Shown one piece after another: positions 12,066 through 24,246 of a stretch of DNA of 64,000 bases. The DNA comes from Dillenia suffruticosa. Lineage: Eukaryota > Streptophyta > Magnoliopsida > Dilleniales > Dilleniaceae. Made by a program: the position numbers and the translations under genes. Every line of letters starts with the position of its first letter. The stretch's first letter is position 1. The notes beneath the pieces were generated by a model. It did not search any database and was not told where the DNA came from. It was given only the letters and a program-made list of their open reading frames with translations. The stretch is from positions 4,030,001 through 4,094,000 of the forward strand of contig JAVTVX010000010.1 of the NCBI GenBank assembly GCA_033439265.1, written 5' to 3'.

Positions 12066-13559
12066 GTACTTCGTCGATTTGTATGGTGATGAGCCATACT
12101 TCATTGATTGCGATTTGTATGACGAACCTGAGAGAGAGAAGGGAAGAGTGAACAAGGTAAAGAAGAGAGAGGAGAGGGACACGGAACATGATTTCTAATT
12201 GTTGTAAAGCTGCTAAGAGCTATGTATGTGCTTTTATTAGTGGGTTTTTTTATCCACCTGTAAAGAACCATCAATCTGATCAGTTTTTTCAAACATTGGT
12301 AAAAGTGATCACCGGTAAAAGGCATTGTTTTTTTCTTTTTGCCGTGCATATTATAACAATATAATATTAATTTTTATGTAGCTTTTAGTTATCTGAAATT
12401 ACTAAAAATTTGTAAGAAATAATAAAAAAATTTACAATTAAAGAATCTTTCATTATTTGAAATTGTTCTAATATCCTTCTCCTACCCATTTTTCTACTAC
12501 TTTTGTTATGACCCAAATATTTCACATTCGATTATATTAAGTGGTAACTTTTTATCTACTACTCATTTTATTTATCTTATTTATTTTGTTTTCGGATTAT
12601 ATCTAAATGTACCCATGACATTCCACAATGGCGATTTGTATTTGCCTAATTTGAGATAATCTATCTAGATAATCTTTTACTATATGTCTTTTAAGTATCC
12701 CCACTCCCCACTCCCTACTCCCCACTCCCTGACTCTTTATAAATTTATATTTTTATTGACAAATTTTACATATTACCGTTTATTTCCTATAATTTCTAAC
12801 AAAATAATCCTATGTATTGAAATCATCTTTTTTTGATATGTGTGTGTGGTGATAGATTATGTATTACTAAATTCATTTTCTTCTAAACTAATATCAATGT
12901 CTTTGTGTTAGAGAATGTTCTCTTGAAGAAATGTAAATGGGGAGAGTAGATTGTTGGAAAAATTATAAAAAATATGTTCTAACCATTTTTTTTTTCAAAA
13001 AAAAAATTTAAGTTTAAAATTTAATAAGAATGAATTAAATATGCAAAAAATAAAGATGTAGAGAGTAGTGGGAGATTATGAGATTGTGAGATTGTGAGAT
13101 TGTGAGAGAGAGAAAAAGATGTTGTAGGTAAAGAGAATAGTGGGAGATTATGAGATTGTGAGAGAGAGTAGAATATGTTATAGATATAAAGAGTATGAGA
13201 TTATATTGTGTGGGATTTTGAACTGAATTGTGACTTATTTCTAGGCAATATTTTTAGCCTTATAAACCAAAGTAACTCTTAAACTAGCCATTTTATAATT
13301 GTTTGGAGGGGTAAAATTGAAAAAATTCAAAAAATGAATTAACCATTGGAATTGGTTGGGCTGGGCTAGTTCCATTATCCATTAGAACTGGCCAACTAGT
13401 TCCAGCACCAAGCAAGTTTCGGGCCCGTGCTGGGTCGATTCTTGGTTCCAGTTTACTATAACCCAGGCTGTAGCGGAGCGGTTAGGTCAGTTTCTGCCCA
13501 TGCCCACCTTTAGTTATTTTATTCATCACTATTGCAAAAAAGAGAGAACTTAATATCAA
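12066..13559. other. AT-rich intergenic stretch with small simple repeats
   Basis: No gene is supported. A C-rich run of CCCCACTC units lies at about 12699-12730. The word AGTGGGAGATTATGAGATTGTGAG appears twice (about 13067 and 13138), with extra GATTGTGA units in the first copy. These look like local slippage products. Confidence 0.5.
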
Positions 13560-14340
13560 ATTTTAATAAAACCCAATATTAATAGGAAACTATTATTTAA
13601 ACTCCTGTAAATTCTTATATTGGTAATAATTCTCTCATACATATCTTTAATGAGATCAATATATTTCAAGAAAATCTCTTTCTTCGTTAATACCTACCAC
13701 AGTATATCTTTGGGAACTTTATCGTATACTTTTTCTATGTCAATGAATACTATATGTAAATCTCTCTTATGTGTTTTAAACGTTTTCAATAAATATTTGA
13801 GTAATTAAATGGTTTTAGTGGTGAATCATTCTGATATGAATCTAAATTGATTATGAAATACACTTATTTTCAATCTTAATCTATACCCCATCTGATAATT
13901 TCATTGTATGACTAATAAATTTAATTTCATTATAATTGGAATAATTTTTTATATTTTATTTATTCTTATATAGTGGTACAAGTGTTCTCTCCCCTCTATA
14001 GTTGGAACATTTTCTTGATTTGTTAGATTTTGTCAAAATGATTTGATAATATTTTTATCTCCACTTTACCCAAACACTTTTATATCTCAATAGGGATGCT
14101 ATCGGCTCCTATAATTTTATTGTTTTACATTTTCTTTAACATCTCTTTTACTTCATGAGAAAGAATTTTCCATTTAAAATTATTATTGATCTCTTGTATG
14201 GCTATTGCGATATTATCAATATCTCTTGACCCTCAACGTTAAAGAAATTATCAAAATAATCTCTTTAGCGTTTTCTTATATCATCATTCCGTAAAAGGTT
14301 ACTGGATTGAGAATGTAATCCACTTGTTATTCATTAGATC
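13560..14340 (-). pseudogene. RTE-type LINE reverse transcriptase fragment
   Basis: Read on the minus strand this is an eroded RT core: near 14200 an SIPIEIWK-like stretch, then THKRDLHIVFIDIEKVYDKV at about 13780-13715, then an L-x-x-K-E-I-x-L-K-Y-I-D-L-I-K-D-M-Y stretch at about 13690-13630. It follows the same order as the plus-strand RTE LINE at 28.5-31.3 kb, whose matching piece reads IFIDLEKVYDSV. Both ends of the element are missing and the frame is broken. Confidence 0.75.
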
Positions 14341-14868
14341 ATAATCTAAAATACAAATATGTCTGGTGACCAAGTATTGATATTCGTTAAATAAAATTTT
14401 AAGTTTAGATTTTGTATATGACAAAAATAGTTTATTGAATATCAATGATTTACATATAAAATAATTGTAATCTAAAATCCTGATTTCAATACAAAAAATT
14501 ATGACAATTTGTCACAGATTTTTCGTTAAAAAATAGTTGAAAACTTTATCTATACAAACAATAAAATTTAAATTCACACAAGTATATCTTTTAATATTTT
14601 CAATATGTTCTTTTTTTATATACATAGGGGTCTCAAAACCATAAAAATACACGCATTTACAGAAATTTGAACACTAAATATCAGAAAAGACATTTAAGTA
14701 AAAGTTTTTTAACATTCAAATATCCCTACAAAAATATTTTTTATCCATGGAACACATTGAAAATTTTATCCCCATTTTGTATAAAATTTTCAATGTATTC
14801 TATCGATAACACACATATAAAACTACGACCAATATTGAACCTTTCCTCTAATTTTCCAACATACTAAA
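14341..14868. other. AT-rich non-coding stretch
   Basis: No motif or gene was recognised. The last five bases, CTAAA (14864-14868), are the left target duplication of the adjacent solo LTR. Confidence 0.5.
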
Positions 14869-17818
14869 TGTAATATCGATTTTTAGTGACTGTATATTAT
14901 GTACTATTTCTCATGATTCTAAATATATAAGCATCCTTTTGAGACATCTATTTAATTATCTAATTATTTATTTTGAGATTTCACCTCAAAATCGTTAAAA
15001 CTGAAAATTTTATCGATAAGTTGAAAAACTTCTCAGAAAGTGCCGACAAGGCCTAAAGAAGTCAAAAATAGTTAAGAGAAGGCCTACACACTTAAATAAA
15101 GATATTTAAATGAAATTTTACATATTTAAGAAATTTCAAACAAAATTTCATAGGGACCACAAAAACAATTGTTAAAAGTTAGGGGTTTAAATGTAATTGA
15201 GGAAAGTTAAGGGACTAAGTTGCAAACTACTCAAGGATGAATAATTGGAGCCAAATGATTGGTGAAGAGGGAAATAAGGTTGGTTAGTGGCCACATAAGA
15301 TTTTCCACATTTAAGAAAACTCAATGGATAGAAATTTATGCATGAAAACTTATTGGGTAGAAATTACCAACTAGAATAGTTTGTTCTAGATTGTAACACT
15401 TCTCCCCCTTGACATGGATGTCCAAAGATACTTGGTGGAGTGCATGGAGGTTGCTTGAATCAACAATTGCATGGATTAAGTGTTAGGACAAGTGGAAGGT
15501 TAAGATAATGCATGGAATGATCCAATGATAAGGATATTTGACTAGGTTTATAAAAGAACTTGTTTAAGAAGAGTTTGACCTATTTTCTTCTTTCAAACTC
15601 ACCTTGGACGAAATTGTGAGGATTCTATATCCATTTTGAGTTCAACTATAGAGCCAAAGGGATAAGAACATTTTTGAGAATTCTTGAATTTCAATTGGAA
15701 ATATAGATGTATTGTATAGAAATTTATATTTGTTGTGATTTGATTTTTTTCTAATGTGATAAAAATTCAAACATTCAAAGGGGGTGGTGGTACATATTGT
15801 TAACAAGAGATCTAACAAAGAAGATAACATATTCTAACTTATGCTAAAATTAAATTATTTGATGAGTAGTTACTTTGGTATCCATACTAGCATGCTAAAT
15901 GTTTGATTTTTAGATTGAGTCTTGTATAACTTTTTTAGAATATCTCATTCTGTAGAATTCAAAAATATAAAATATTTATTTCTCTATAAACTAGACTTCT
16001 TAAGTTTTGAAAATCGTATATCATGTAAGACATTTCATGAAAAAAAAATCAATTTTTGGTGATTTTTGGAAGTCTAGCATGTTTCACAAATTTTGTTTCA
16101 TGTCCTATGTACGACCAGTAACTTTTATGAATTTTTGAGGTATTTTCTATTCCGAATTTGGAGAAATGTTAAAGATGAAAGTTTTAGGACTCTGACTTAT
16201 CGTTAATTTGCGATAAAGAGCACTTGAATCGGAGTTGTATACAGAAAGTTATAATAATATTACTAAAACTATGAAGAAGTAGTTCTAAAACTGAAACCGA
16301 GATGAAAACCGAATTTTATAAAATTATACATTTAGAATCCGAGGATGGTCAAAAGTAGAAAGTTTTAGATTTATGTCTTATTTTCAATTTGAGATAAGAA
16401 GCACTTAAATTGGAGATGTATACTGGGAGATATGGAATTTCTCCCAAAATTGTGCGGAATTGGTTTTAGGAATTTAGCACGAAAAGCGATAATTTTTTTT
16501 ATAAATTCGTGTATTCCAAATTTAAAGATGGTCTGAACATAAAAGTTGAAGATATATATCTTAGTGTTAAGAGAAAATTTAAATCAATTGAATCTGATCA
16601 AGATTTTGAAGATATCATGATTTTACTAAACCTACGCGTTATATGTTTGTAGAAATTCCTCTAAGTATGAAAATTGAAATTTAATATTATGAAAGAGGCC
16701 ATTTTTATATGCATGTTGTAATCCAACTATATAATATTGAATTAATAAATGATATTGTTTAACTTAGAATCAGGATTCGAGACACGATGATAGTTAGGGG
16801 GAGTGGCGTACCCTCTCCAGCCGATGTGAGTAATATGAACTATTTTTTACTTTAAATGAGAAATAGTTTTGATCATGATTTTATAAATGAAATTTGAAAT
16901 GTGATTTAGAAATGTTTTAGTATTTATGGTATGTCTTGAAATGTTGTTCGGTAAAAAATTTACATTATAATATTATGGTTACTTGATAGTACCTTATTTT
17001 TACGAGTAAGGATTTATAAATGATGACATATGACACGTGTATAGTAGCTATAGTGCACTCCCTACCACTGTATTGAGCGTTTATCTGACGGGGTGACGTG
17101 GTGGGGTAACACAAGAGTAGGGGTTTGAGTCCCCTGTCTCTGTCCAACGGATTCAATAGACGAGTACCACGTGAGCACCATGTCAACACCAAGGGAAGGG
17201 GGAAAATATATGTGTTTTATTCTTATGACATTTTGATGGTCTCTTGGTGAATTTTACCTTAGTTAAACCAAACTATGGGTAGAATGTGTTTTTAACACCC
17301 CATTGATGCATGATTGATGATAAAGATGCCTATTATTTTGAATTATATGATATATTTGCAAAGGAATGAAATATAAATTTGAAAATGATATTTTGATTTG
17401 TCATTCTCACAAATTCATTTATTGTCATTGTATAGTTATTGTATCTCACTCACTGAGTATGTGGATTATATTCACCCCTTATATTAATATTTTCAGTTTA
17501 TACTGTATTTGACACACATTGAGGTACTATCTCACGAGTTTTACTGAGAGACGCTATCGGGTAAGTGATCATATCCATTTTTGTTTACGATTGGACCATG
17601 CATATAAATATTATATATAAATTGGAGGCAGTTATTTTAAAGAAAATTTTTATTGAAAACTATTTTTTTTCTTCCACTATATGATTTTGATTTAATGATA
17701 TCGAATAGGGTCATAATATTAGACTTGCGTCATCTCGATGTGTGAGTAAGGTATACCCGTGCCTCGAGGAGTTGCGGCAGTCTGTTCGTGTGCCCGACCT
17801 GTGGGTCGGGGCATGACA
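14869..17818 (+). mobile_element. Large solo LTR (2.95 kb) of a Ty3/gypsy-type element
   Basis: It starts TGTAATATCGATTTTT and ends GGTCGGGGCATGACA, and is flanked on both sides by CTAAA (14864-14868 and 17819-17823). The TG...CA ends, the 5-bp duplication and the absence of any gag or pol between them define a solo LTR left by LTR-LTR recombination. The length and the GGTCGGGG-type terminus resemble LTRs of plant Tekay/Del-like chromoviruses; this lineage call is inference. No coding content inside is credible. Confidence 0.85.
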
Positions 17819-19149
17819 CTAAAATAGTCGAATGTGTTGGAAATCGGCCTTTGAGTCTTCTTAGTCGACTATCTAAAAACTAAATTCAATGATACGAATT
17901 TGGTAACATACGTTATGTCAGATGTCATGGGCCTATGGAAGACAAACTATGCATCCAAATATCTTTTATTATGGATGAGACACTCAATAGATTAAATAAC
18001 CATGAAAGTGATAATATATTCGTATATATTATGTGACCTCAATTATAGGTGCTATATAGAGGTTTAGCATATAAAAATACATAGAGAACAAAATAATAAA
18101 TGTATTTTTATTAATTTTTGTAAATTATACAATGTCTATTTTGAAGTACAATTCTAATTATTTAATAGAATTAATTAGAGTTAAAATAATTTTGATACAC
18201 CTACTAGATTAGTAGATTGTATTATAATTATTTTGAAATCAAAATAAATATGTTGTAATTCTCTTCTTTACTCTAAACATCCAATTGATTTTATTACCTA
18301 CTCGTATTAAATTATATCGATATTAAGATAATTTGAGATAAATAATAATATAGATATGTTGTTGTTTTGGGTTAGTTTGTAATTTCAGAAAATTATATTG
18401 GCATGTTTGGAATTCCAGAAATTATTTATCCTCAATTTTAATTTTGAAATTTTATATTTCATTTTTATTTAAAAAAAATTTTCTCCTTGTTTATAATTTC
18501 AAAATTTTTGAATTTTAAATTTTAAAGATGTTTCTTTCGAAAATTATTAAGCCTCAGATCTTAACTTTTTAGCTTTTCTCTTTCCCTCTCTAAGGTTGTT
18601 ATCATTCTCTTTTAAAATTCGGATTTAACATTAATATATGAGATGGGAATATAGTTTTTCTTTAGCACACTAAACTCTAAAAATTGAATCTTTGTCTACC
18701 CAGAGAAAAATATATGAGAGCTTCTAAGTTTAAAGTTTAGGAAAAAGTTTAGGTTTGAGGTTTTTGTATGAAAGATTGCAATTCATGTACGAGTGAATGA
18801 ATAGTCAAATACTTGAGATTATACAAATCTCATTATAAAAGTAGACTTTGTGGATTTGCAAGAACAATAATTTTTGTTTAATGCAATTTATTTTTTAGTC
18901 ATATTTATCATATTATTCTTCGTTCTTTATTTATTGTACTGCACAAGACTAATTCTGATATCAATGAAGAAAAAAATAATAATATTTTTAATCTCAGATC
19001 CACTTGTAATAGATTGTGGCACCCTTTTACCCATTAAATAACACACAAATTGATGGACATCATAAAAAATCGAAAACAAATGTGAAGTATACTAAGCACG
19101 CTTTGATAGGGAAAAAACAATGATTGCAAATAGTATCCACTCTACTTTC
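17819..19149. other. AT-rich intergenic stretch
   Basis: No gene, RNA or repeat boundary could be supported here. Confidence 0.5.
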
Positions 19150-19950
19150 TAGCCCTGTTATGACTCTCAGTTGAGCTCGGGTATCACAATACCCAAGCTT
19201 ACCTCGAGTCTACAGTAGGTGAGCTCGAGCTCTCGAGCCTGTCATTCTAGAGCTCGAGGTCGACTTGAAGTGTCATCAATGAGATCAAACTCGAGTGTCG
19301 CATACCTCACGGGGCAAGATTAGGTCTGAGCCCAAGACAATACCCAAACCCGATCTCGAAACTAAAATTGAAATCAAGATCAGAGAGCTTGAAATTTGAT
19401 TCGGGGAGAGCAGAAGGCAGAACTCAAAAAGCCTAGTGAGAGAGAGAGAGTTTACCTTTGATTCAAGGAGATGAAAGGCAAGAGCTATGCTGAGATGCGA
19501 GAGATTCGGGAGACCTTTGATCGGGATGGTGAGAGGAGGAGACCTTTGATCGCGATTGTGAGAGGAGGAGACCTTTGATTGCGATGCTGAGAGGAGAATG
19601 AGACCGACGATTACGATGCTGAGAGGAGAAGGAGACTAGGACCTTCAATTGCAATGGTGAGAGGAGGAGACCGAGACCTTCGATCGCGATAGTAAGAGGA
19701 GAAGGAGACTGAGACCTTCGATCGTCATGGTAAGAAGAGAAGGAGACCTTTGATCGCGATTGTTGTGGTTGGGAAATGAGAATGGGTAAGGGGTTAGGGT
19801 AAATGAGAGGTAAAATTGCATCCAGGTAGCTCAACGAGCCTTCGAGTTTGACTAAATATGGGTTCGAGCTCGACCCGAGCTCGAGCTCGAGCTTTAACCG
19901 AGTAGTGTCACGGGTACCCGTGACACTACCCAGGTATCATAACATCCCTA
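19150..19950. mobile_element. Non-autonomous hAT-like element (801 bp)
   Basis: The left end reads TAGCCCTGTTATGA and the right end, reverse-complemented, TAGGGATGTTATGA. Flanks are CTACTTTC (19142-19149) and CTCCTTTC (19951-19958), an 8-bp target duplication with one change, as expected for hAT. There is no transposase. The interior carries palindromic GAGCTCGAGCTCGAG tracts, a GGGTACCC palindrome near the right end, and a tandem array (19511-19765). Reading frames through the array are by-products of the repeat. Confidence 0.8.
19511..19765. repeat. 29-37-bp tandem array inside the hAT-like element
   Basis: About eight diverged copies of a unit built around GACCTTTGATCGCGATTGTG followed by AGAGGAGGA. 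Length varies because some copies add GACTGA or GACTAG. Each unit carries a GATCGCGAT-like core. Confidence 0.85.
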
Positions 19951-19958
19951 CTCCTTTC

Positions 19959-21009
19959 CTATTGTTAAATGATGTCATTGCCGGTGGACACATCATTAAA
20001 GGTCATTGTTTGTTAGGGATAAAATTGTAACCTTACGCTTACTCAATACACTTTCTCTCTCCTCCTTGCCAATCCGAGTCCGCCGCTTGGTTAGAGTTAA
20101 GCATCCGGTATAAAAAGCTTACTATAGGAGGATTTAAAAAACGCAATGGTTTCAAACGAATCTACTCTCTTCGATGAAATTGACTTTAAGATGTAAACAA
20201 TCCAAACACTAGTAATATCATAACCGCAAAAGGTCAGACTATTGATACCAGGATCTAAATTAGCAAGATATTTCTTCAACATATCTATCAAGATCGACAT
20301 GTGTACAATAGAATATACACCCCAATGTTTGATAAATACGGAAAGGAACGCAAGAGTTGAACTAACATATTATGGTACATCATATATTTCTATCAAGGAA
20401 TCTAAATGTGGGTAATTGCATATCAATTAGCACAAAATGTTATCCAATCTTATACTCAACAAAATTAAAGGGATTTATTAAGTTTGCCATTGACAAATTC
20501 CCAAACTCAAAAATTAGACCGCAAAGATACAACCAAAATCAAAGAAGTCTATGATGGACCAAGTTCATATTTAGCACTACGAACCATCAAATCAATAACC
20601 AACTCTTTGTAGATCTTATTCTATAATGGAAGCACAAAAGACTTCGAATTTTCTTGGCACAAGTTTTGGATATAGTGTTTTACGAGAACATAACGAGACA
20701 TAATTATCGAAAAATGATGTTGATATAATATTTTTCTAATCTTCATAGTAGTATTTACATTTTGAATAAAATATTTAAAGTTGTACTTCAATAGATTGTT
20801 AGTATTTACATTTTGAATAAAATATTTAAAGTTGTACTTCAATAGATTGTTTCGAAATCATTTGGGCTTTAATAGCTTAAAGTGGTTATGTGGACTACAA
20901 ATGCATTAGGTCCCGTTGAATCTTTTTTAGCAATGAGCTCAACCCAAAAAGATATTATAGTAGTGTGATCACGTGGACTCAATATTCAAATGGTGTTGAC
21001 TTTGCAGTG
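19959..21009. other. Non-coding stretch between two hAT elements
   Basis: No gene is supported. It contains a perfect 51-bp tandem duplication (20750-20800 and 20801-20851) starting AGTATTTACATTTTGAA. Frames across it simply repeat the same peptide. Confidence 0.6.
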
Positions 21010-21300
21010 ATTGCAAGTAGGGCTATTCAAAAAAATCCAAAAATTTGAAAATCTGCAATATTCGATCAGGATTCAATCCGTAAAATACGGATATCTGATT
21101 TATTGGATTATATGGATTCGATTTGATTTGGATTTTAGAGTTTGTAAATACATATAGGGATATAAATTTTGAAAATTTGTAGATATCCGACCTGTGTCCG
21201 CATATAAGGGCAATTAAGTAATTTTTTAACTCGTAGTCTCTCACTCAACCAAATAACCCTAATAAACCCTAGCAGTCACCCTAGAGACTCCATCATCAAT

Positions 21301-21333
21301 AGATCTCTCTCTCTCTCTCTCTCTCTCACTCTC
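21301..21333. repeat. CT microsatellite in the hAT 5' region
   Basis: A (CT)n run lies in the presumed 5' untranslated region of the hAT element. Confidence 0.9.
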
Positions 21334-24246
21334 ACTCTGTCTACGAGTAGTGAATTTTGTGTGAGAGCATGTATGTGTGCGTATGAACAAATTTTGTACT
21401 TGCAATTCAGTAATTAGGTTTTTGTAGAACTGGTGTGGAATTATTGACCTAATGAGTTTTTGATTATACGGTGAAAATAGGGCTTATGTTAAAAAATATT
21501 GTCTCTCAGACTTCAGTGTTTGTTCATTTTTTTGGTTTAAAGTTGTCTCCACAATATATTGTATGGTTTTTTTGAGTTAAACCTATCTCCATAATACACT
21601 GTATGGTTGGTGGAGATTGTTGATATTGAAACTTCTCTCAAAATAGTTATTTTCATTTGATTTATGGTCTTATGGGGGAAGGTACTTCATTTCTTGACAT
21701 CTTGATTCTCTAGTCATCCATAGGAGTAAACAACGTGTTTGGAAAAATGCCCAAATGATTTGTTTTTCTAGCATCTGTACTAATTTAGTTACTATTCATT
21801 GACATGACATATTTTGCATTCTTTGTCCTATTGTTATATCTATTTTCTTGTAGTTGGGGTTGAGTAGAGATCCAAGGCTCAGCTAGTTCCTCAAAGTTCA
21901 GAGAACATTCATTGTCTAAAGCACAAAAGGAAATGTTAAGTTTTGAAATTTAGCATCTTATTGGATTTCTTGTCCTGCATCAACCTCAACCTCCTCTAAT
22001 TTGTTACTTGAGTGATGGCATCCAGCACTAAGTACAGAATTCATTTATGGGCCCTTTTGCACTCAATAAGGAAAAACCATACATGATGCTATGACTAGGA
22101 GCTGGTGCAATGTAGAGTTCAACCAGGAGACCTACACAAATATAAATACCCTCTTCAGAAGCTTCATACTAGGTTTCTCACCTTCTATCTTGTCCTTGAG
22201 GCCCATTAAATTCTCTTATTAGAATCATACCTTACTTCATATAGGTGGAAGCTGCTTGTTTAGGTTTTTGTAATAAATCTTAGCAAATCCCTGTGCGCCC
22301 CTGGCCTTGCAAAATGTAAAATTTTGTTCATAGCTTCAAGAAGACATACATAAAACCTCTTTTCATGATCCTCCCATTATACAAATCTTAACCTTTATCT
22401 TAAATTGTGATGTAGACATTTCCAAGAGCACTAAACCTTTGCCTTAACATTCAAATCTTATAGCATTTGATTTGTTTCCTTGATTTTTATTTGCATGGTT
22501 ACAAATGCTCTCATTTATATATCTAAGTTAACAATTTCTAATTTTCCTTATTAATTTGTTTATGGGTTGTTGATTCACTTCTTTTTTTTTTTTTTTTTCT
22601 GATTTAAGTATTCTCTTAGATGTCAAGCACAGGAGATAATGAAGTTAACTATACTACATATGGGAGTATAGTTGAAAAAGATGTTCAATGTACAAGCCTC
22701 CTCCATCTTCAAGCAACCCAGTTGATATATCCAAATGGCCGCCGCCAAATGAGCTAAAGGATAGAAATTACAATATTGGTTCTAGAATTAAATCCTTTGT
22801 GTGGGATCATTTTATAAAAGTTGAAGGTTTGCCCAAGAATGAACAAAAGGCTAAAGGTTTTCCAAGTAGAATGGGTACTAGTTGCTTAAGTAATCATTTG
22901 AAAACATGTAGGAAGTATCTATATATATATATATATATATAAAAAGAAAATTTGGAGTTCAAATCTCAAGAAGGGAAGGGTGGTAAAGTGATGGCGGCAC
23001 ATATTTTTGACAAAAATAATTGTAGATAAGTATTTGCTCTGATAATTATTGTTGATAAATTACCTTTTAAGCATGTGAAAAAGGGGAGATTTAAAGATTT
23101 TTGTTATCAAATGTAGCCACGATTTTGATTCCTTCACTTACCTTTGTGGCTACAGATTGTTATAATCCTTTTTTAGAAGAAAAGAAAAGGTTGAGGTTGT
23201 TCTTTTAAAAACTATCTTCATGTGTTTGTTTCACCATGGATATTTGAACATCTATTCAAAATTTAGGTTGTATGTATCTCACAACCCATTTTATTGATGA
23301 TGATTGGAAACTATATAAAAAGATAATTAGCTTTTGTTTAATAACTAGTCATGCTGGTTAAGTAATTGTAATGTCAATTGAGAAACATTTGTTGGGATGA
23401 GAATTAGTAATGTATTTACTGTAACTGTGGATAATGTTAATGTCAATGATAAAGATTTGAAATATTTAAGAAAAATGTTGTTGTGTTAGAAAGATATTAT
23501 TTGCAATGGTGATTATTTACATATAAGATGTGCTGCACATATTTTGAGTTTAACTATGAGGGAAGGGTTAAAAATTTGAATAATCGTATCTTTGGAATTA
23601 GAGTTGCTATTAGATATGTAAGATCTTCACCGGCTCAAGTTCAAAAGTTTTGTTGAAAAAGAGAAAATATAGAACAATAGTTTTCTTTGCTTGAATATTA
23701 AAGTAAGGTGGAACTCCACCTACTTAATGTTACAGCTAATTATAAAATTTCAAAAGACATTTTGGATATGATTGACAAAATATGTATATGAGATAACTTC
23801 ACTAATAAATGTTACGAAAGATTGAGAATTAGAAAAATATGAAATTGAATTGGATAGTACTCATAAGACTTCTAGAGCTAAGGGATTGCTTGATTGAGAT
23901 TATGCTAAAAACCTACTGGCTTTTTTTAAAATATTTTTTGATACCACTGTCAAATTATCAAATTCATGAAAGAAATTTATAGGATTGAAATTATTTTTGA
24001 TAAGATACATGAGAGTGAGGATAATGGTACATATTCTATGTTTCTAAAATAAAGAGAAAACATGATAAATATTGGGATAATATTGACAAAATTGACATTT
24101 TCCTCTTTATTGTTGATATTTTTAAATAGAGTTAGATATATACTTGCTAGACATGAGAACAAATAGAAATGATAAATCATTTGATATTTTAAAAGAGTGG
24201 GAAGCAACTCTTCTAGATATGTTGGCTATACTAGTATCTATCGTGA

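Noticed and set aside
17080..17160. GGTTTGAGTCCCC resembling a tRNA T-arm
   Set aside because: No cloverleaf partner arms or acceptor stem; it lies inside the solo LTR.
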